From positions 7,892,001 through 7,956,000 of the forward strand of contig JAEOAD010000018.1 in assembly GCA_036365145.1 (NCBI GenBank): a stretch of 64,000 nucleotides of DNA, given 5' to 3'. How positions within the stretch are numbered: the first letter of the stretch is position 1; the number at the start of each line of letters is the position of its first letter. A program made the position numbers and the translations under genes. The notes beneath the pieces are model-generated. The model was not told where the DNA came from. It was given only the letters and a program-made list of their open reading frames with translations, and ran no database searches. The stretch is from Orientallactaga sibirica (Eukaryota > Chordata > Mammalia > Rodentia > Dipodidae). Below are positions 44,925 through 55,799 of the stretch, one piece after another.

Positions 44925-46665
44925 ACCTAACCTTTATTAAAGAACTAAAGTCAATATTTCTCAAGATATTTCAAACAATTGAGATAGAGGGAATGAACCT
45001 TGACTCTTATGATGCTAGCATTTACCAAATACCAAAACCAGGCAGAGGCACAACAAGAAAAGAAAATTACAGACCAATATCTCCAATGAACTTAGATACA
45101 AAACTCCTTAATAGAATTCTTGCAAACCAAATTCAAGAACACATCAAAAACATCATCCACCTCAATCAAGTAGATTTTATCCCAGGGATGCTGTGAAACA
45201 TGGAAATTGACAAATGTAATGAATCATGTAAGTAGATTTAAAGGCAAGAATCACATGATCACTTCAATAGATGCAGAAAAAGCCTTCAACAAAATATATT
45301 TCTTCATAAGTACAAGATTGAAAAAACTACAGATTGAGGAATCATATTTCAATATAATACAGGCAATATACATCAGACTTAAAGCCCATAGCATACTAAA
45401 TGGGTAAAATTTTGAACCGTTTCCATTAAGGTCTGGAACTAGACATGGGTGCCCACTCTCACCACCACTTTTCAACATAGTACTTGAAGTCTCAGCTCAA
45501 GCAATAAGACAAGAGAACGAAATAAAAGGAATAAAAACTGGTAAAGAAGAAGTCACACTAGCCCTATTTGCAGATGACATGATTCTATAAATAAGAAAAT
45601 TAAAAAAAATCCACCAAAAAACTCCTAGAAGGGATTTAAATGCTCTTCAGTGGCAGCCTTTTGACAAACATATGGAGAGAAAAATTAAGGAAGCTATCCC
45701 ATTTATAGTAGCCACAAAAAATGAAATATCTTGGAATATATCTAACCAAGAAAGTGAAAAATCTATGCAATAAAAATATAAAACCACTGAATACCTAGAG
45801 GAAGACATAAGATGATGGAATGACCTCCTATGCTCATGGATTGTAAGAATCAACATTATTAAAATGGCCACCTTACCAAAAGCAATATACAGATTCCATG
45901 CAATTCCAATCAAAATCCCAGAAACATTTTTCACAGAGTTAGAAAAAAAGTCTTAAAATTTATTCAGAAGCACAAAGGGCTTGGATAGCTAAAAGTGTCC
46001 TCAGCAAAAGGAACACCTCTGGTGGTATCAGTATACCTGATTTCAATATAAACTATGTATCTATAGTAAAAATAGCAGCATGATACTTGCACAAAAACAG
46101 GCATATAGATCAATGGAATAGAATATGGTATAAGTTTGAGTAACTACAACTACCTAACTGTCAATGAAGGGGCCAAAAATGCTTACTGGAGAAAACACAG
46201 CTTCTTCCCACATGTAGAAAAATGAATTTGGATCTTGCACAAAAATCAACTCCAAATGGATCATGGACCCCAATATAAGACCTGAAACTTTAAAATAACA
46301 AGAAGTAAAAATAGGGTTAACAATCCAAGATATAGGTATAGGAAAAGACTTTCTGAATATGACTCCAGTAGCCCAGGCAATTAGATATTCTCAACCATTG
46401 GGACCTATTGTATACATAAGCAAACCATAAACAAAACCAACAGACAACCTACCAAGTGGGAGAAAAATCTTTGCAAACTATTCAACCAACAGTGGTTTAA
46501 TATTCAAGCTCTACAAAGAACTCACAAACATAAATAATTAAACAAAAATCAAGCACCCCACTCAAAACATGGGGCAGAATTGAACAGAGAGCTCTGCGCA
46601 GAAGAAATACAAATGGCCAATAAACACCCAAAGCAATGTTTAACATCTTTAGTATCAGTGAAATG
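44925..46665 (+). pseudogene. L1 ORF2 RT fragment, disrupted
   Basis: The frame at 44741-45196 gives '[20 protein letters not shown]' and then '[14 protein letters not shown]' (RT finger region). 45207-45407 gives 'ITSIDAEKAFNKI', and the next segment contains LFADDMIL near 45570-45595 followed by a stop. Several frameshifts and stops; the tail reaches the GTSLV-like 3' region by 46600. Not translatable. Confidence 0.85.
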
Positions 46666-46667
46666 CT

Positions 46668-47067
46668 CCAGGACTGTGAGTAGCCTAGCAGGAGGGGAGG
46701 AATTGGAACTCCAGAGATTTGTTGCTGGTTAGAATTATCAGACTTGGAGATATGTCACTGACTAGAGCTGTTGGACTTGGAATTACAGAGTTTGATGTTT
46801 GCCCTGGTTGTTTTAAATCTTGTATTAGTTGAATATTTCTTTGCTTTGCCCAATGCCATCTTTTACAGTATGAATGTTTATTCTGTGCCATTATGGGGTT
46901 TTGGGGATTTTTTTGGTGTTATGACTCAGTTAAAAGAACTTGGACTATGGGGATGTATGAACATCATTGTAATTGACAAAAACTATGGGGACTTTAAAAG
47001 TGTCATGAATGCATTGCATTTTACATCATGTATAGTTATCAGTTTATGGGATCCAGGGGTGGAATGT
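46668..47067 (+). mobile_element. MaLR internal-region 3' part
   Basis: Non-L1 sequence ending 'GGGATCCAGGGGTGGAA', a polypurine-tract-like segment, directly before an LTR start. This fits the 3' end of a MaLR internal sequence. The ORF at 46771-47196 crosses the junction and is not a recognised gene. Confidence 0.6.
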
Positions 47068-47404
47068 GGTGGTTTGATTCAGGTGTCCCCCCAAAACTTA
47101 AATGTTCTGAACACTAGTCTCCAAGCTGATGTCAATTGGAAATTAAAGCCACCTAGAGGCAGAGTATTGTTGGGGGCAGGCTTATGGGTACTATAGCCAG
47201 CTTCCCCTTGCCAGTGTTTGGCACACTCTTCTGTTGCTATGGTCCACCTTATGTTGGCCAGGGAGTAATGTCCACCCTCTGCTCATGCCATCATTTTTCC
47301 TGCCATCATGGAGCTTCCCTCTTGACCCCATAAGCCAAAATAAACCTCTTTTTTCCCATAAGCTGCTCTTGGTCCGGTGATTTCTACCAGCAATGTGGAT
47401 TTGA
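47068..47404 (+). mobile_element. MaLR LTR (same family as 6376-6720)
   Basis: 'TGTGGTGGTTTGATTCAGGT' start; 'GGGGGCAGGCTTATGGGTAC', 'CTGCTCATGCCATCATTTTT' and 'AAGCCAAAATAAACCTC' near 47334; ends around ...GATTTGACT. Shares block order with the LTR at 6376. Confidence 0.78.
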
Positions 47405-47465
47405 CTACTGTCTTCATTTGGAAATTAAGTATGATGTAAGGAGATATGTTTTAGTGTCAAGTTGA

Positions 47466-47985
47466 CAAGGGTGGACTTGTGATGATTAAGTTTATGTCAA
47501 CTTGATCTGTTTAGTAATCCACAGACATTCCTCATAAGTGTGTCTCTGAGGTTGCTTCTAGGAAGGATTAACTAAAGGGGCAATCCTTGCCCCAGGGTGA
47601 GCGCTTCCTCCAGAGTGGGCAGCCCCTCAGAGGAGGGACTTTATCTAAGGAATCTCTAGGAAGGAAAGGATCCTCTCTTCCCCACTGGCTGTTGGTGCTG
47701 CTTGCTATTCGCTGATTGCTGTTTGCTGCTTGGTGCTTGGTGCTTTCCAGTGTGGACTGAAGACCAGCATGGACTGAAGAGCATCATCTCTCCAGGATGC
47801 CTCCAGGTCTTCAGTGCAGGATTGGGACTGCTGAGGCATCCAGCCTCATGGACTGACCAGCTACTCAGGCCTGCAACCTGCTATTGTTGGACTGCCATAA
47901 GCTAATTCCAATAAATTCTCTTTTGATACAATTCATTCTCTTGGTTCTGTTCCTCTAGAGAACCCTGACTAATACAAGTAGAAAG
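47466..47985 (+). mobile_element. ERVL/MLT2-like LTR
   Basis: Starts near 'TGATGATTAAGTTTATGTCA' and ends 'CCTCTAGAGAACCCTGACTA' ATACA, the characteristic 3' end of MLT2/ERVL-type LTRs, with 'CCAATAAATTCTC' as polyadenylation signal near 47910. The ORF at 47702-47905 is within U3 and not a gene. Confidence 0.65.
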
Positions 47986-49375
47986 TGGAGAATAGGATAC
48001 TTGAATAGCAAGTTCAAGGACAGAAATTTTATAAAAAAGGAAAGAAAGAATACAGAGTGCATGGGTCTTTGGGGGGTAGGGAGAAGGAAGGGTGGTGGGG
48101 AATTACACAAAACTAGTGGCAGCATGAATCAGTACCTTAGAAACCTTCCTCCTTGATAGCCTTCTACAAGATAAAACCCTCAATAAGAGTGAGGAGGGCT
48201 AGGACAGAAGAGCCCTATAGAAGGTGCTGAAAGCATAACCCTAAAACCATGGGCTCTGATTGGTAAATTCCTGGGCCAGAATTGGGTTGTTCCCCAAAGT
48301 GAGCTGTTAATTGGGGAGACACACGAGGTCCCCCAAATAAAGCAGGCCATTGCTAAAGCATTTGGTTACCTGCCAGAGATAAAAGATAAGACCCTATTGC
48401 TGAAGACACCATAGCTTGTGGTCACAGGACATCAAGAGACCATGATGGAACTGAGAAGGAAACCAGTTTCTTCCTGGCTAGTCTTCATAGTGCTTCAATG
48501 TGCTAAGGGTGCTGATGGGGGTGATGGTTGCCAAAAGCATGAATAAGCAGGAGACCCTGCAAGTGATGAAATCAACCAGCTGGGCAAGAAGAACAAACCT
48601 GTGCAAGTGGCACACAGTCTATGTGGGTAACCAATGGTTCTAAGACTGGACATGAGACACCCCTCAGTGAGGGAGAATTCATACCTAGTACTGGGAACTA
48701 ATGCCATGAATAGGAAACCAAGAGACTTCAGAGAGAACCTTCACTGTTCCATATCAATAAATGTCTTGAATAACCAAGTTTATCCTCTTTAATACAAGCT
48801 GCCTTCACTTTTGGTTAGAGAATTTGTTTTATCTTACAGATGGTAGAGAATACTGGGAAGATCCAGTATACATCAATACAAGAAAAGACAGCTTTCTATC
48901 ACAAGTCAGGTCTTTCACAAGACACACTGGCTGGGGCCCAGGAGTCATCACAGAGGAAGTTCTTTCAGTAATACTGCCCTCATTGATAGCCTGAGAACCA
49001 GTTCCAGAGAGATGGAGACAGACACTGTGGTCACTCAAATCTCATCAAAATAGGGACCCAGAGGCTACAGAGTTTTCTACACTAAATAAGATATGTAACA
49101 TGCCCACCTATACTCAGGGAACATTGTAGAAGACATGGAAGAAAGATTATAAGAGGCCCAGAGTGTATGGGATTAACCTGAAGCACCATTTGCCTTCCGT
49201 ATTGAGACAGACTGAGGCCTTTATTTCCCACAGTGAATATGAATAACCCCAATGAGGAGGGCCTCCAATGGAATGGGGGTAGGAGAGCAAGGATATAAGA
49301 ATATAAATTTTTTTGAAATACAAAAGATAAAAATAAATAAAAATTCTAAACTCAAAAACAGAATAAAAAAACAGA

Positions 49376-50445
49376 AACCAGAATTTTCTTATGGCTTCTA
49401 CTCCACTCCAAACCAAGGTGTCCCTTTTGAATGGTCACAGTTTCCCTTGTCTTGCTCCATGCAAAGTATTTTTTCTCTTCTGATCATTACTCTTTCTGAT
49501 TTTCTTATGGCTGAATGGCATGGGCCAAAATGCCATATTCCTCTTGGGAAGGACATTTGAGTGTTTCTAGGAGTCCCTCCAGAATGTATGGCCACCAGAA
49601 ATGCAGGAGAAGGAATAAAACATCAGCTTGAGTTCCTACTGACATACAACAGAGCACCTTTATTGACCATATTCATGACAGACAGCCCTTGTCCTCAAAG
49701 AATGCACACTCCAGCTGAGTACCAGTGCTAAGAAGAAGATAGCATGTAAGGAATGAGCCTCTAAGGAAGGAGAAGTTGGTAATGAATTTGCTATGGTGTG
49801 AATTACCTTACCGATAAGAGGTCATTGCCATGGATATAGCTGAGGTACCAAGCAGAGCAACCAGAAAGTGGAGACAGGTAGAGTGAAATGAAATGTCTCC
49901 ACTTATGGAACAGAAGCAAAGATTGTGTTTGGATCCTAATAGAGTAAGGGAAGATCAAGGACCAGAGACTCAAGAATGAGGCATAGATTGAGTATAATTT
50001 GGCAAATAATCAATCCTCTGCTTTGGTGAAACTCATGTTAAACAGCTATGAAAGTTCTAATCAGAATCATCTGAAAATGACTAAATACAAAATCTATACT
50101 TTAAAGCAGAAATCAAACCAGAGATATAAAATTGAGTCGTAATAAAATGCCTTTCATGAAACCTTGTATGGCCTCCTTAAAACACATGCAAGCCCCCCCC
50201 CCCAAGTTAGTGTTGCTGAAATCAAACAGTTAAAAATAGATACTGCAGTTAATAAGAGGCCTCTTGGGTGTGCCATTGCCAAGTCAGACATACTGCTCTT
50301 CCAAACAGTAAGTGAAGAACTTGTAAGAAAAAATGTGAAAGATCATGCATGTGGTTCTATTATGAAGATGTGTGTTTCCAAAACAGGGGAAATTCATTAA
50401 TCTGTAGATGAATACTGTTAGGATAAGTTATATTCTACTGTGATA
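49376..50445. other. Unannotated stretch
   Basis: No gene recognised. Contains a C-run of about 11-12 at 50192-50203. Part of 50164-50400 is open but without recognisable protein features. Confidence 0.4.
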
Positions 50446-50449
50446 ACAA

Positions 50450-50604
50450 TGAATTACAAAATATGAGTTCCTCTACCACATCTGCCAGGGCCCAAGAGAA
50501 ATTGCAAAGGAAGATGTGATATGAAAACTGCTCTTACTGCTAGTCTGACAACCAGCTCCAGTATGATGGTGACAGATACAGTGATCAATCAAAAGCTATC
50601 AGTG
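50450..50604 (+). mobile_element. Older L1 3'UTR, left part, split by nested L1
   Basis: 'GGCCCAAGAGAAATTGCAAA' with 'CAACCAGCTCCAGTATGATG' and 'GACAGATACAGTGATCAATC' matches the 3'UTR order of the L1 ending at 49375 (compare 48930-49050). It continues at 54944 after the nested insertion. Ends with the TSD TATCAGTG at 50597-50604. Confidence 0.75.
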
Positions 50605-51739
50605 CAGACTTTGGGGTAAGATGGCAGACTGGGGGCCACACCAAACCAGCCTAGGGAAGGATTTAAGCAAAACCACAGCAAAATACACTCTTTTTCTGAA
50701 AATTGAAGGAGTACAGGTTATTCTTAGACACAGCAGAGAAGCAGGAGAGACCAAGATCCACCAGAAAGGAGGAAAATTACCAGAATCCCACTGAGGCACT
50801 TGCAGCCCCAAATCCACTCCATCTGCGCAACCAGCTCCGCCTGCCAGGCACAATGAGCAGCAGAAGCAGAGAACAAAAAAGGAGATTTTCCAACCTTATC
50901 AGCCTCCTTGCAAAGTCAAGAAATCTGAAGGAAAGACAACTGAGACCAACTAAGGAGCTATTGAAAGAGATAAAGGTAGACTATGTGAGCAACTCCAGGC
51001 TTCCTGAACTCTCCCATCACCCAACCATCAGAACCACAAACCTCCAGCATTCAGCCCCAGTGGCAGCGCATTCAGCACAGCTGAAAAGAACTCTAGCTCC
51101 ACAGCACAACACAGAGGGATTGAGGTGGGCATTCATCATTGGTGAGATTGGAAGCCACACTAAAAGGTAACAAGGCCCACTGACAAAAGAAAAAAAAAAA
51201 ACAGGTACATAGGCCTGTATTGGAAGTGCTAATCTCTCTTGCCATGTCAGGGCAGGTTATGAGTTACATATTTTTGGTTGGCTTTACCATTTTCAATTAA
51301 GCTGTATTTGGGGGTTGAATATAATTGCCTTTGATGCTGTCAGATTGAGAGGACCTTTATCTTTTTCTTCTGTTATTATTGGGGGCAGGGTCTGATCCAG
51401 ATCCAGGCTGACTTGGAACCCAATTCAGAACAGAATTCTCTACCTCCCAGCTGACAGGATTAAGGATTTAGAGAACACGCGCTATTAGGGATTTGGGGTT
51501 TATAAGACTATCTGCTTGTTTAAACCCCCACACTTGTATACTCTGTGCTGGTTTTTACTGAATGTGTACATTACTCGGTTGAAGTTTAGAATTTGCCAGT
51601 AAATTGTTCCACTCAGTACACTAGAATACTTGCTTAGCAAGCAAACTTAACACCTAGGATTACTTCTGTGGTTGGATTGGGGTACAAGAGCTACACTTGG
51701 CACTTATAAACTCATATATTGAAAGTATATAAATGTTGA

Positions 51740-52705
51740 TTGGAACATCTAAGAACACGGCAGATAAGTAGAAAACCCAAACATCAAAAGTCGCTACCTT
51801 ATAACACAAGAAACACAAAGAATCAAGACAATACAATCCCACCAAAACTTATAAATCCATCAGAAATGATCACCAATGAGACTGTTATAGATGAAGTGCC
51901 TGACAAAGATTTCAAAAGAATGTTATCTATACTAGAAGAAATGAAAGAAGAAATAAAAGGAATCAAAGAAGAAAACAAAGGAATTAAAGAAGAAAACAAA
52001 CTCTTGAAAGAGAACACAGGAAACCAGCTTAATAAAATAAGGAGGACATTATAAGACATGAGTGAGGAAATTGAGAAACTTAAGAAAAACCAGGCTGAAA
52101 GTCTAGCTCTGAAGAACACAGTCAGTCAAATAAAAAACTCTGGAAAATCTCACCAGTAGAATGGATAAAGGAGAGAACAGAATATCTAAACTAGAAGACC
52201 AGGTGGCAGACCTAATGCAGTCCAACAAAGAGAAAGACAAGCTACTAATAGGAGGTATTAATGGTAATTTCAAGATATTCAGGACACTATGTAATGATCA
52301 AACATAAGAATCCAGGATGTAGTAGAAGGAGAAGAATTTCAATCAAAAGGCTTAGTAGGTAATTTCAAGAAAATTATAGAAGAAAAATGTCCACAAATTG
52401 GGAAAGAAATGCCAATGAAGACACAAGAAGCTTTTAGAACACCAAACAGACAAAACCTAGAAGGAACCTCTCCTTGCTATGTTATAATGAAACTACTAAA
52501 CATGCAAACCAAAGAAAATATATTCAAAGAAGTTAGAAAAAGCAAGTCACCTACAAAGTCAAGGCCATCAGAATTACAGCAGATTACTCAACACAAACTT
52601 TAAAAGCCAGAAGAGCTTGGAATGATGTATTCCAATTACTGAAGGATAACAACTGCCAACCAAGATTACTTTATCCTGCAAACCTATCTATTCAAATTGA
52701 TGGAG
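51740..52705 (+). pseudogene. L1 ORF1, disrupted
   Basis: N-terminal frame from 51740 with 'NTRNTKNQDN'. A Lys/Glu-rich coiled-coil part with a repeated 'GIKEENKGIKEENK' heptad segment lies around 51955-52010. Stop at 52052-52054; the RRM/CTD part remains recognisable at 52409-52690. Several indels, and an (AC)n-A(n) expansion at 52720-52755 just after the ORF1 end region. Confidence 0.85.
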
Positions 52706-52719
52706 AAATAAGGACATTC

Positions 52720-52755
52720 CACACACACACACACACACACAAAAAAAAAAAAAAA
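52720..52755 (+). repeat. (CA)n(A)n expansion inside L1
   Basis: About ten CA dinucleotides followed by A15, replacing the CACAAAAAAGCAG of the L1 at 17461-17475. Slippage product. Confidence 0.93.
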
Positions 52756-52988
52756 CAGGCTAAAGGAATTTATGACAAATAAACCTGCTCTACAGAAAAT
52801 ACTTGAAGGAATCCTTCATGCTGAAGACAAAGCAAAACACACACAGGAGGAAATAGGAAAAAATAAACCCTACTCAAATAACACTTAAAACAAGTGAGTA
52901 AAGGGAAAACAGGAAAAACTACAACACAAAGAACTCAAAAAACAGAACAATAAGAAATCAAAAAACCCAGTTAAAAAATGGGCTATGG

Positions 52989-53142
52989 TCTGGATGTGGT
53001 GCCATTCGCCTTTAATCCCAGCACTTCGGAGGCAGAGGTAGGAGGATCGCTGTAAGTTCAAGGCCACCCTGAGACTACATGGTGAGTTCCAGGTCAGCCT
53101 GAGCTAGAGTGAGACCCTACCTTGAAAAAAAAAAAACAAACA
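52989..53142 (+). mobile_element. B1 SINE inserted into the nested L1
   Basis: 'GATGTGGTGCCATTCGCCTT' start, 'CCCAGCACTTCGGAGGCAGA', 'GGTGAGTTCCAGGTCAGCC' and an A-rich tail. TSD AAAAAATGGGCTATGG at 52973-52988 and 53143-53158. It is the youngest of three layers here: older L1, nested L1, B1. Confidence 0.97.
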
Positions 53143-54943
53143 AAAAAATGGGCTATGGAACTAAATAGAGAGTTCTCAGAAGAAGAAATACAGATGGTGT
53201 ATAAACATCTAAAAATGTGTTCTGCATCCTTAGCCATCAGGGATATGCAAATTAAAACTACTTTGAGATTCCATCTCACTCCTGTCAGAATGGCTTCTAT
53301 CAAGAAAACAAATGACAATAAATGTTGGTGAGGATCAAAAAAAAAGGGGGAACACTTCTACACAGTTGGTGGAAATGTAATCTGGTACAGCCATTGTGGA
53401 AATCAGTGTGGAGGTTCTTGAGACAGCTAAAAAAAATTTACCATATGATCCTGCTATACCACTCCTAGGCATATATTCTAATGACTGTTCTCACTACCTT
53501 AGAGATACTTGCACAACCATGTTTATTGCTGCTCTATTCACAATAGCTAGGAAATGGAACCAGCCTTGATGTCCCTCAAAAGATGAATGGATAATAAAGA
53601 TGTAGTACATTTACACAATGGAGTTCTATTCAGTGTTAAAGAAAACATGAAATTTGTAGAGAAATGGATGGGTCTGGAAAGGACTATACTAAGTGAGGTA
53701 CCCAGGCCCAGAAAACCAAACATTGCATGATCTCTCTCATATGTGGATCCTAGCTACAAATGTGTGTGAGCTGAAACCAAAAATCAATAGCAGATCCCAG
53801 TAAGCTAGAAAAGGGGGTATAAGGGAGGGAGGAGAGGGAAGGATTTAAGAGGATCACATTGTATATATGTAAGTAGAGGAACAGATTACAGGCAGGGGAA
53901 AGGCCTAAGTGAGGCCAGGGGAAGAGACTGTAGATATTCTGAATAAAACATATGAAAATCTACTTTTCTGAATAATTGCACATCCATAAGCCATAGATTG
54001 TTACTAGAAATTTTTCAGTGCCAAGGATGGGATTCCTTTCAGTGAGTTGTTGGCCAGGGAGCTCACCCTAGTGTCATCAGACCACATGGCTAGGGCCAGA
54101 TCTGCATTGTGCCGTACACTAAAGACTTCACTTGCCTGAGCGGCAAGATCACTGAGAAATCAAGCTGGTGATGAGCAGAAAACCTTCTCCCTGTAGACCA
54201 TCCAACTGAAAGCTGGAAAAAGCTGCACTGCACACAGCCCTTTTGAGAGACCGAAGTCATTAGCAGTGAAAACAGTGGACACTGGAAACCCCAAGTTTGG
54301 CCAGACAGAACAAATGACCGAATGAGTGCAATAGTGGCATGTCTGCTCTGGGGGAAAGCAACTGCTCTCTAATTGGACTGAAAGTTCACTCTATGGCATG
54401 GAATACATGCCTGGTACTGAAAAACCTGATCAAAAGCCTATGGCAGGGGAGGTCATGAGCCTTAGGGGTATAAAGCCTGCTCTTGTCTGGCTAAATGTAT
54501 ATATTATTCCCACCAAACTGCCCTGAAAGCGCTACACTTAAAGGTAACATAGTGCTGAGAAGAAGTGATTGGAGGTGTGTCTAGCACTCAAACATCTCTG
54601 TCACACCCTCCAAGGCTCAGGGTCCATTGCGGAAGACATGGAGGAAAGAATGTAAGATCCAAAGGAAGGGTACCACTCCTTAAAATACAACTGAACAGAC
54701 AGAAATTGGTCTTGATATCCATGACCTTGCAGTGCCTAGCAATACCTTCACAAGACCCTCATAATAGGAGAAAAAGATGATGACATCAAAATAAAAGAGA
54801 GACTAATAGAGAGAGGGAAGGGATATGATGAAGAGTGGAGTTGTGAAGGGGAAAATGGGGAGGGGAGGAAAATATCCTGGCTTATTGTCTATAAGTATAG
54901 AAGTTATCAATAAAAAATTATTTTTAAAAAAGGAAAAAATATG

Positions 54944-55208
54944 TATCAGTGAAGAAATCCAGAGACTACAGAGAAAACACTAAACTGAATGGCCAACAGG
55001 CCTGCCATGGCTCAGAGTACATTGTACAAGAGGGGGTGGAAATATTTTAAGAGCCGTAAAGTGGGTAAAACTTCCTGAGGCACAGTCTCCCTGCTACCAC
55101 ACAGGGACTGAAGCTTTCATGACTCCACAGTGAATACTATAACCCAACTGGAGAGGTACCCCAGGGTAATGAGAGCAGGGTCAAAGGGATAATAAAAAGT
55201 ATAAGCAC
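54944..55208 (+). mobile_element. Older L1 3'UTR, right part
   Basis: Resumes after the nested L1 with the duplicated TATCAGTG. 'ATGGCTCAGAGTACATTGTA', 'CATGACTCCACAGTGAATAC' and 'AATGAGAGCAGGG' match the 3'UTR end seen at 49090-49290. Ends in A/T-rich sequence that merges into the next microsatellite. Confidence 0.78.
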
Positions 55209-55235
55209 ATCATATATATATATACTATATATATA

Positions 55236-55287
<52 letters not shown>
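55209..55287 (+). repeat. (TA)n microsatellite
   Basis: About 35 TA units with two interruptions (ACTATA, ACCATA), growing out of the older L1's tail. Confidence 0.95.
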
Positions 55288-55289
<2 letters not shown>

Positions 55290-55635
55290 TAATGATACAG
55301 CTGTATTTTTAAAAACACACTGCATATCCATCAAGAGTCAGAAAAGGACTCAACTCATCAGGTTCACCCTAGAGACCAAGGTACTGGAACATTTGCCTTT
55401 TCAGAGGGAGTCAGTCACAAGAAGTATCTAGGAGTATCTTACACAGAAAGTGAGTAACCTAGCTCAGAAGAAATACACATTACTTTGGCTGATAACCCAG
55501 AAGGTCTTCCAAGGGGATCAGGGAGCATAATCCTACCCTGTTCATTTCCCTGCACTTCTGCCTCTGTCCCCCATTGCCCTCTTGTCATCAGTGTACCCTC
55601 AGAACTTTCATAATTGGGGAAATAGGGACAAATAA
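55290..55635. other. Unannotated stretch
   Basis: No recognised gene or repeat. Confidence 0.4.
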
Positions 55636-55639
55636 TTCC

Positions 55640-55795
55640 TGATCACATAGCTCATTATACCATTTAACTCTCCCAAAAAATCTACCAGCTAGGTTCCACC
55701 CTTGGCATTATGCATGTGTAGAGATGGAAGCCCTGAGACATTCAGGGGCATGCCACAACTAGTAGATACAGAAGCCAAGATTTTAGACCAGGAAT
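55640..55795 (-). mobile_element. MIR SINE, antisense
   Basis: 'CCATTTAACTCTCCCAAAAA', 'GAGATGGAAGCCCTGAGACA' and 'GGCATGCCACAACTAGTAGA' then 'CAGAAGCCAAGATTTTAGA' follow the antisense MIR order. Confidence 0.65.
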
Positions 55796-55799
55796 GATT

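Larger units (their letters stand above)
44506..49375 (+). mobile_element. Internally deleted L1, interrupted by LTR block
   Basis: Opens with an L1-type 5' start ('ACTTTTGGTTAAGATGATGG', compare 50607-50627), then about 0.4 kb of degenerate repeated 5'UTR sequence. At about 44925 it joins directly to ORF2 sequence just before the RT block ('[20 protein letters not shown]'-type frame); ORF1 and the endonuclease are absent. The RT region runs to about 46665. A MaLR/ERVL block occupies 46668-47985, and the L1 3'UTR resumes to about 49375 with an A-rich end. About 0.55 kb of L1 expected across the block is also missing. Confidence 0.8.
50605..54943 (+). mobile_element. Nested L1 with ORF2 almost entirely deleted
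   Basis: Begins CAGACTTTGGGGTAAGATGG and ends with an A-rich tail at about 54900-54940; TSD TATCAGTG at 50597-50604 and 54944-54951. It carries a 5'UTR (about 1.1 kb), ORF1, and an inter-ORF segment. At about 52915-52935 it passes within a shared AAAGAACTCAAAAAA word straight into the ORF2 C-terminal segment equivalent to 21043 onward, then has a complete 3'UTR. About 3.4 kb of ORF2 is missing relative to the L1 at 15282. Confidence 0.88.

Noticed and set aside
46771..47196. 141-codon ORF as a novel gene
   Set aside because: It crosses from a MaLR internal region into its LTR; composition and context fit retroelement sequence.
47466..47480. 5-bp TSD for the ERVL-type LTR
   Set aside because: The flanks of the proposed ends do not repeat convincingly, so the boundaries were left approximate.
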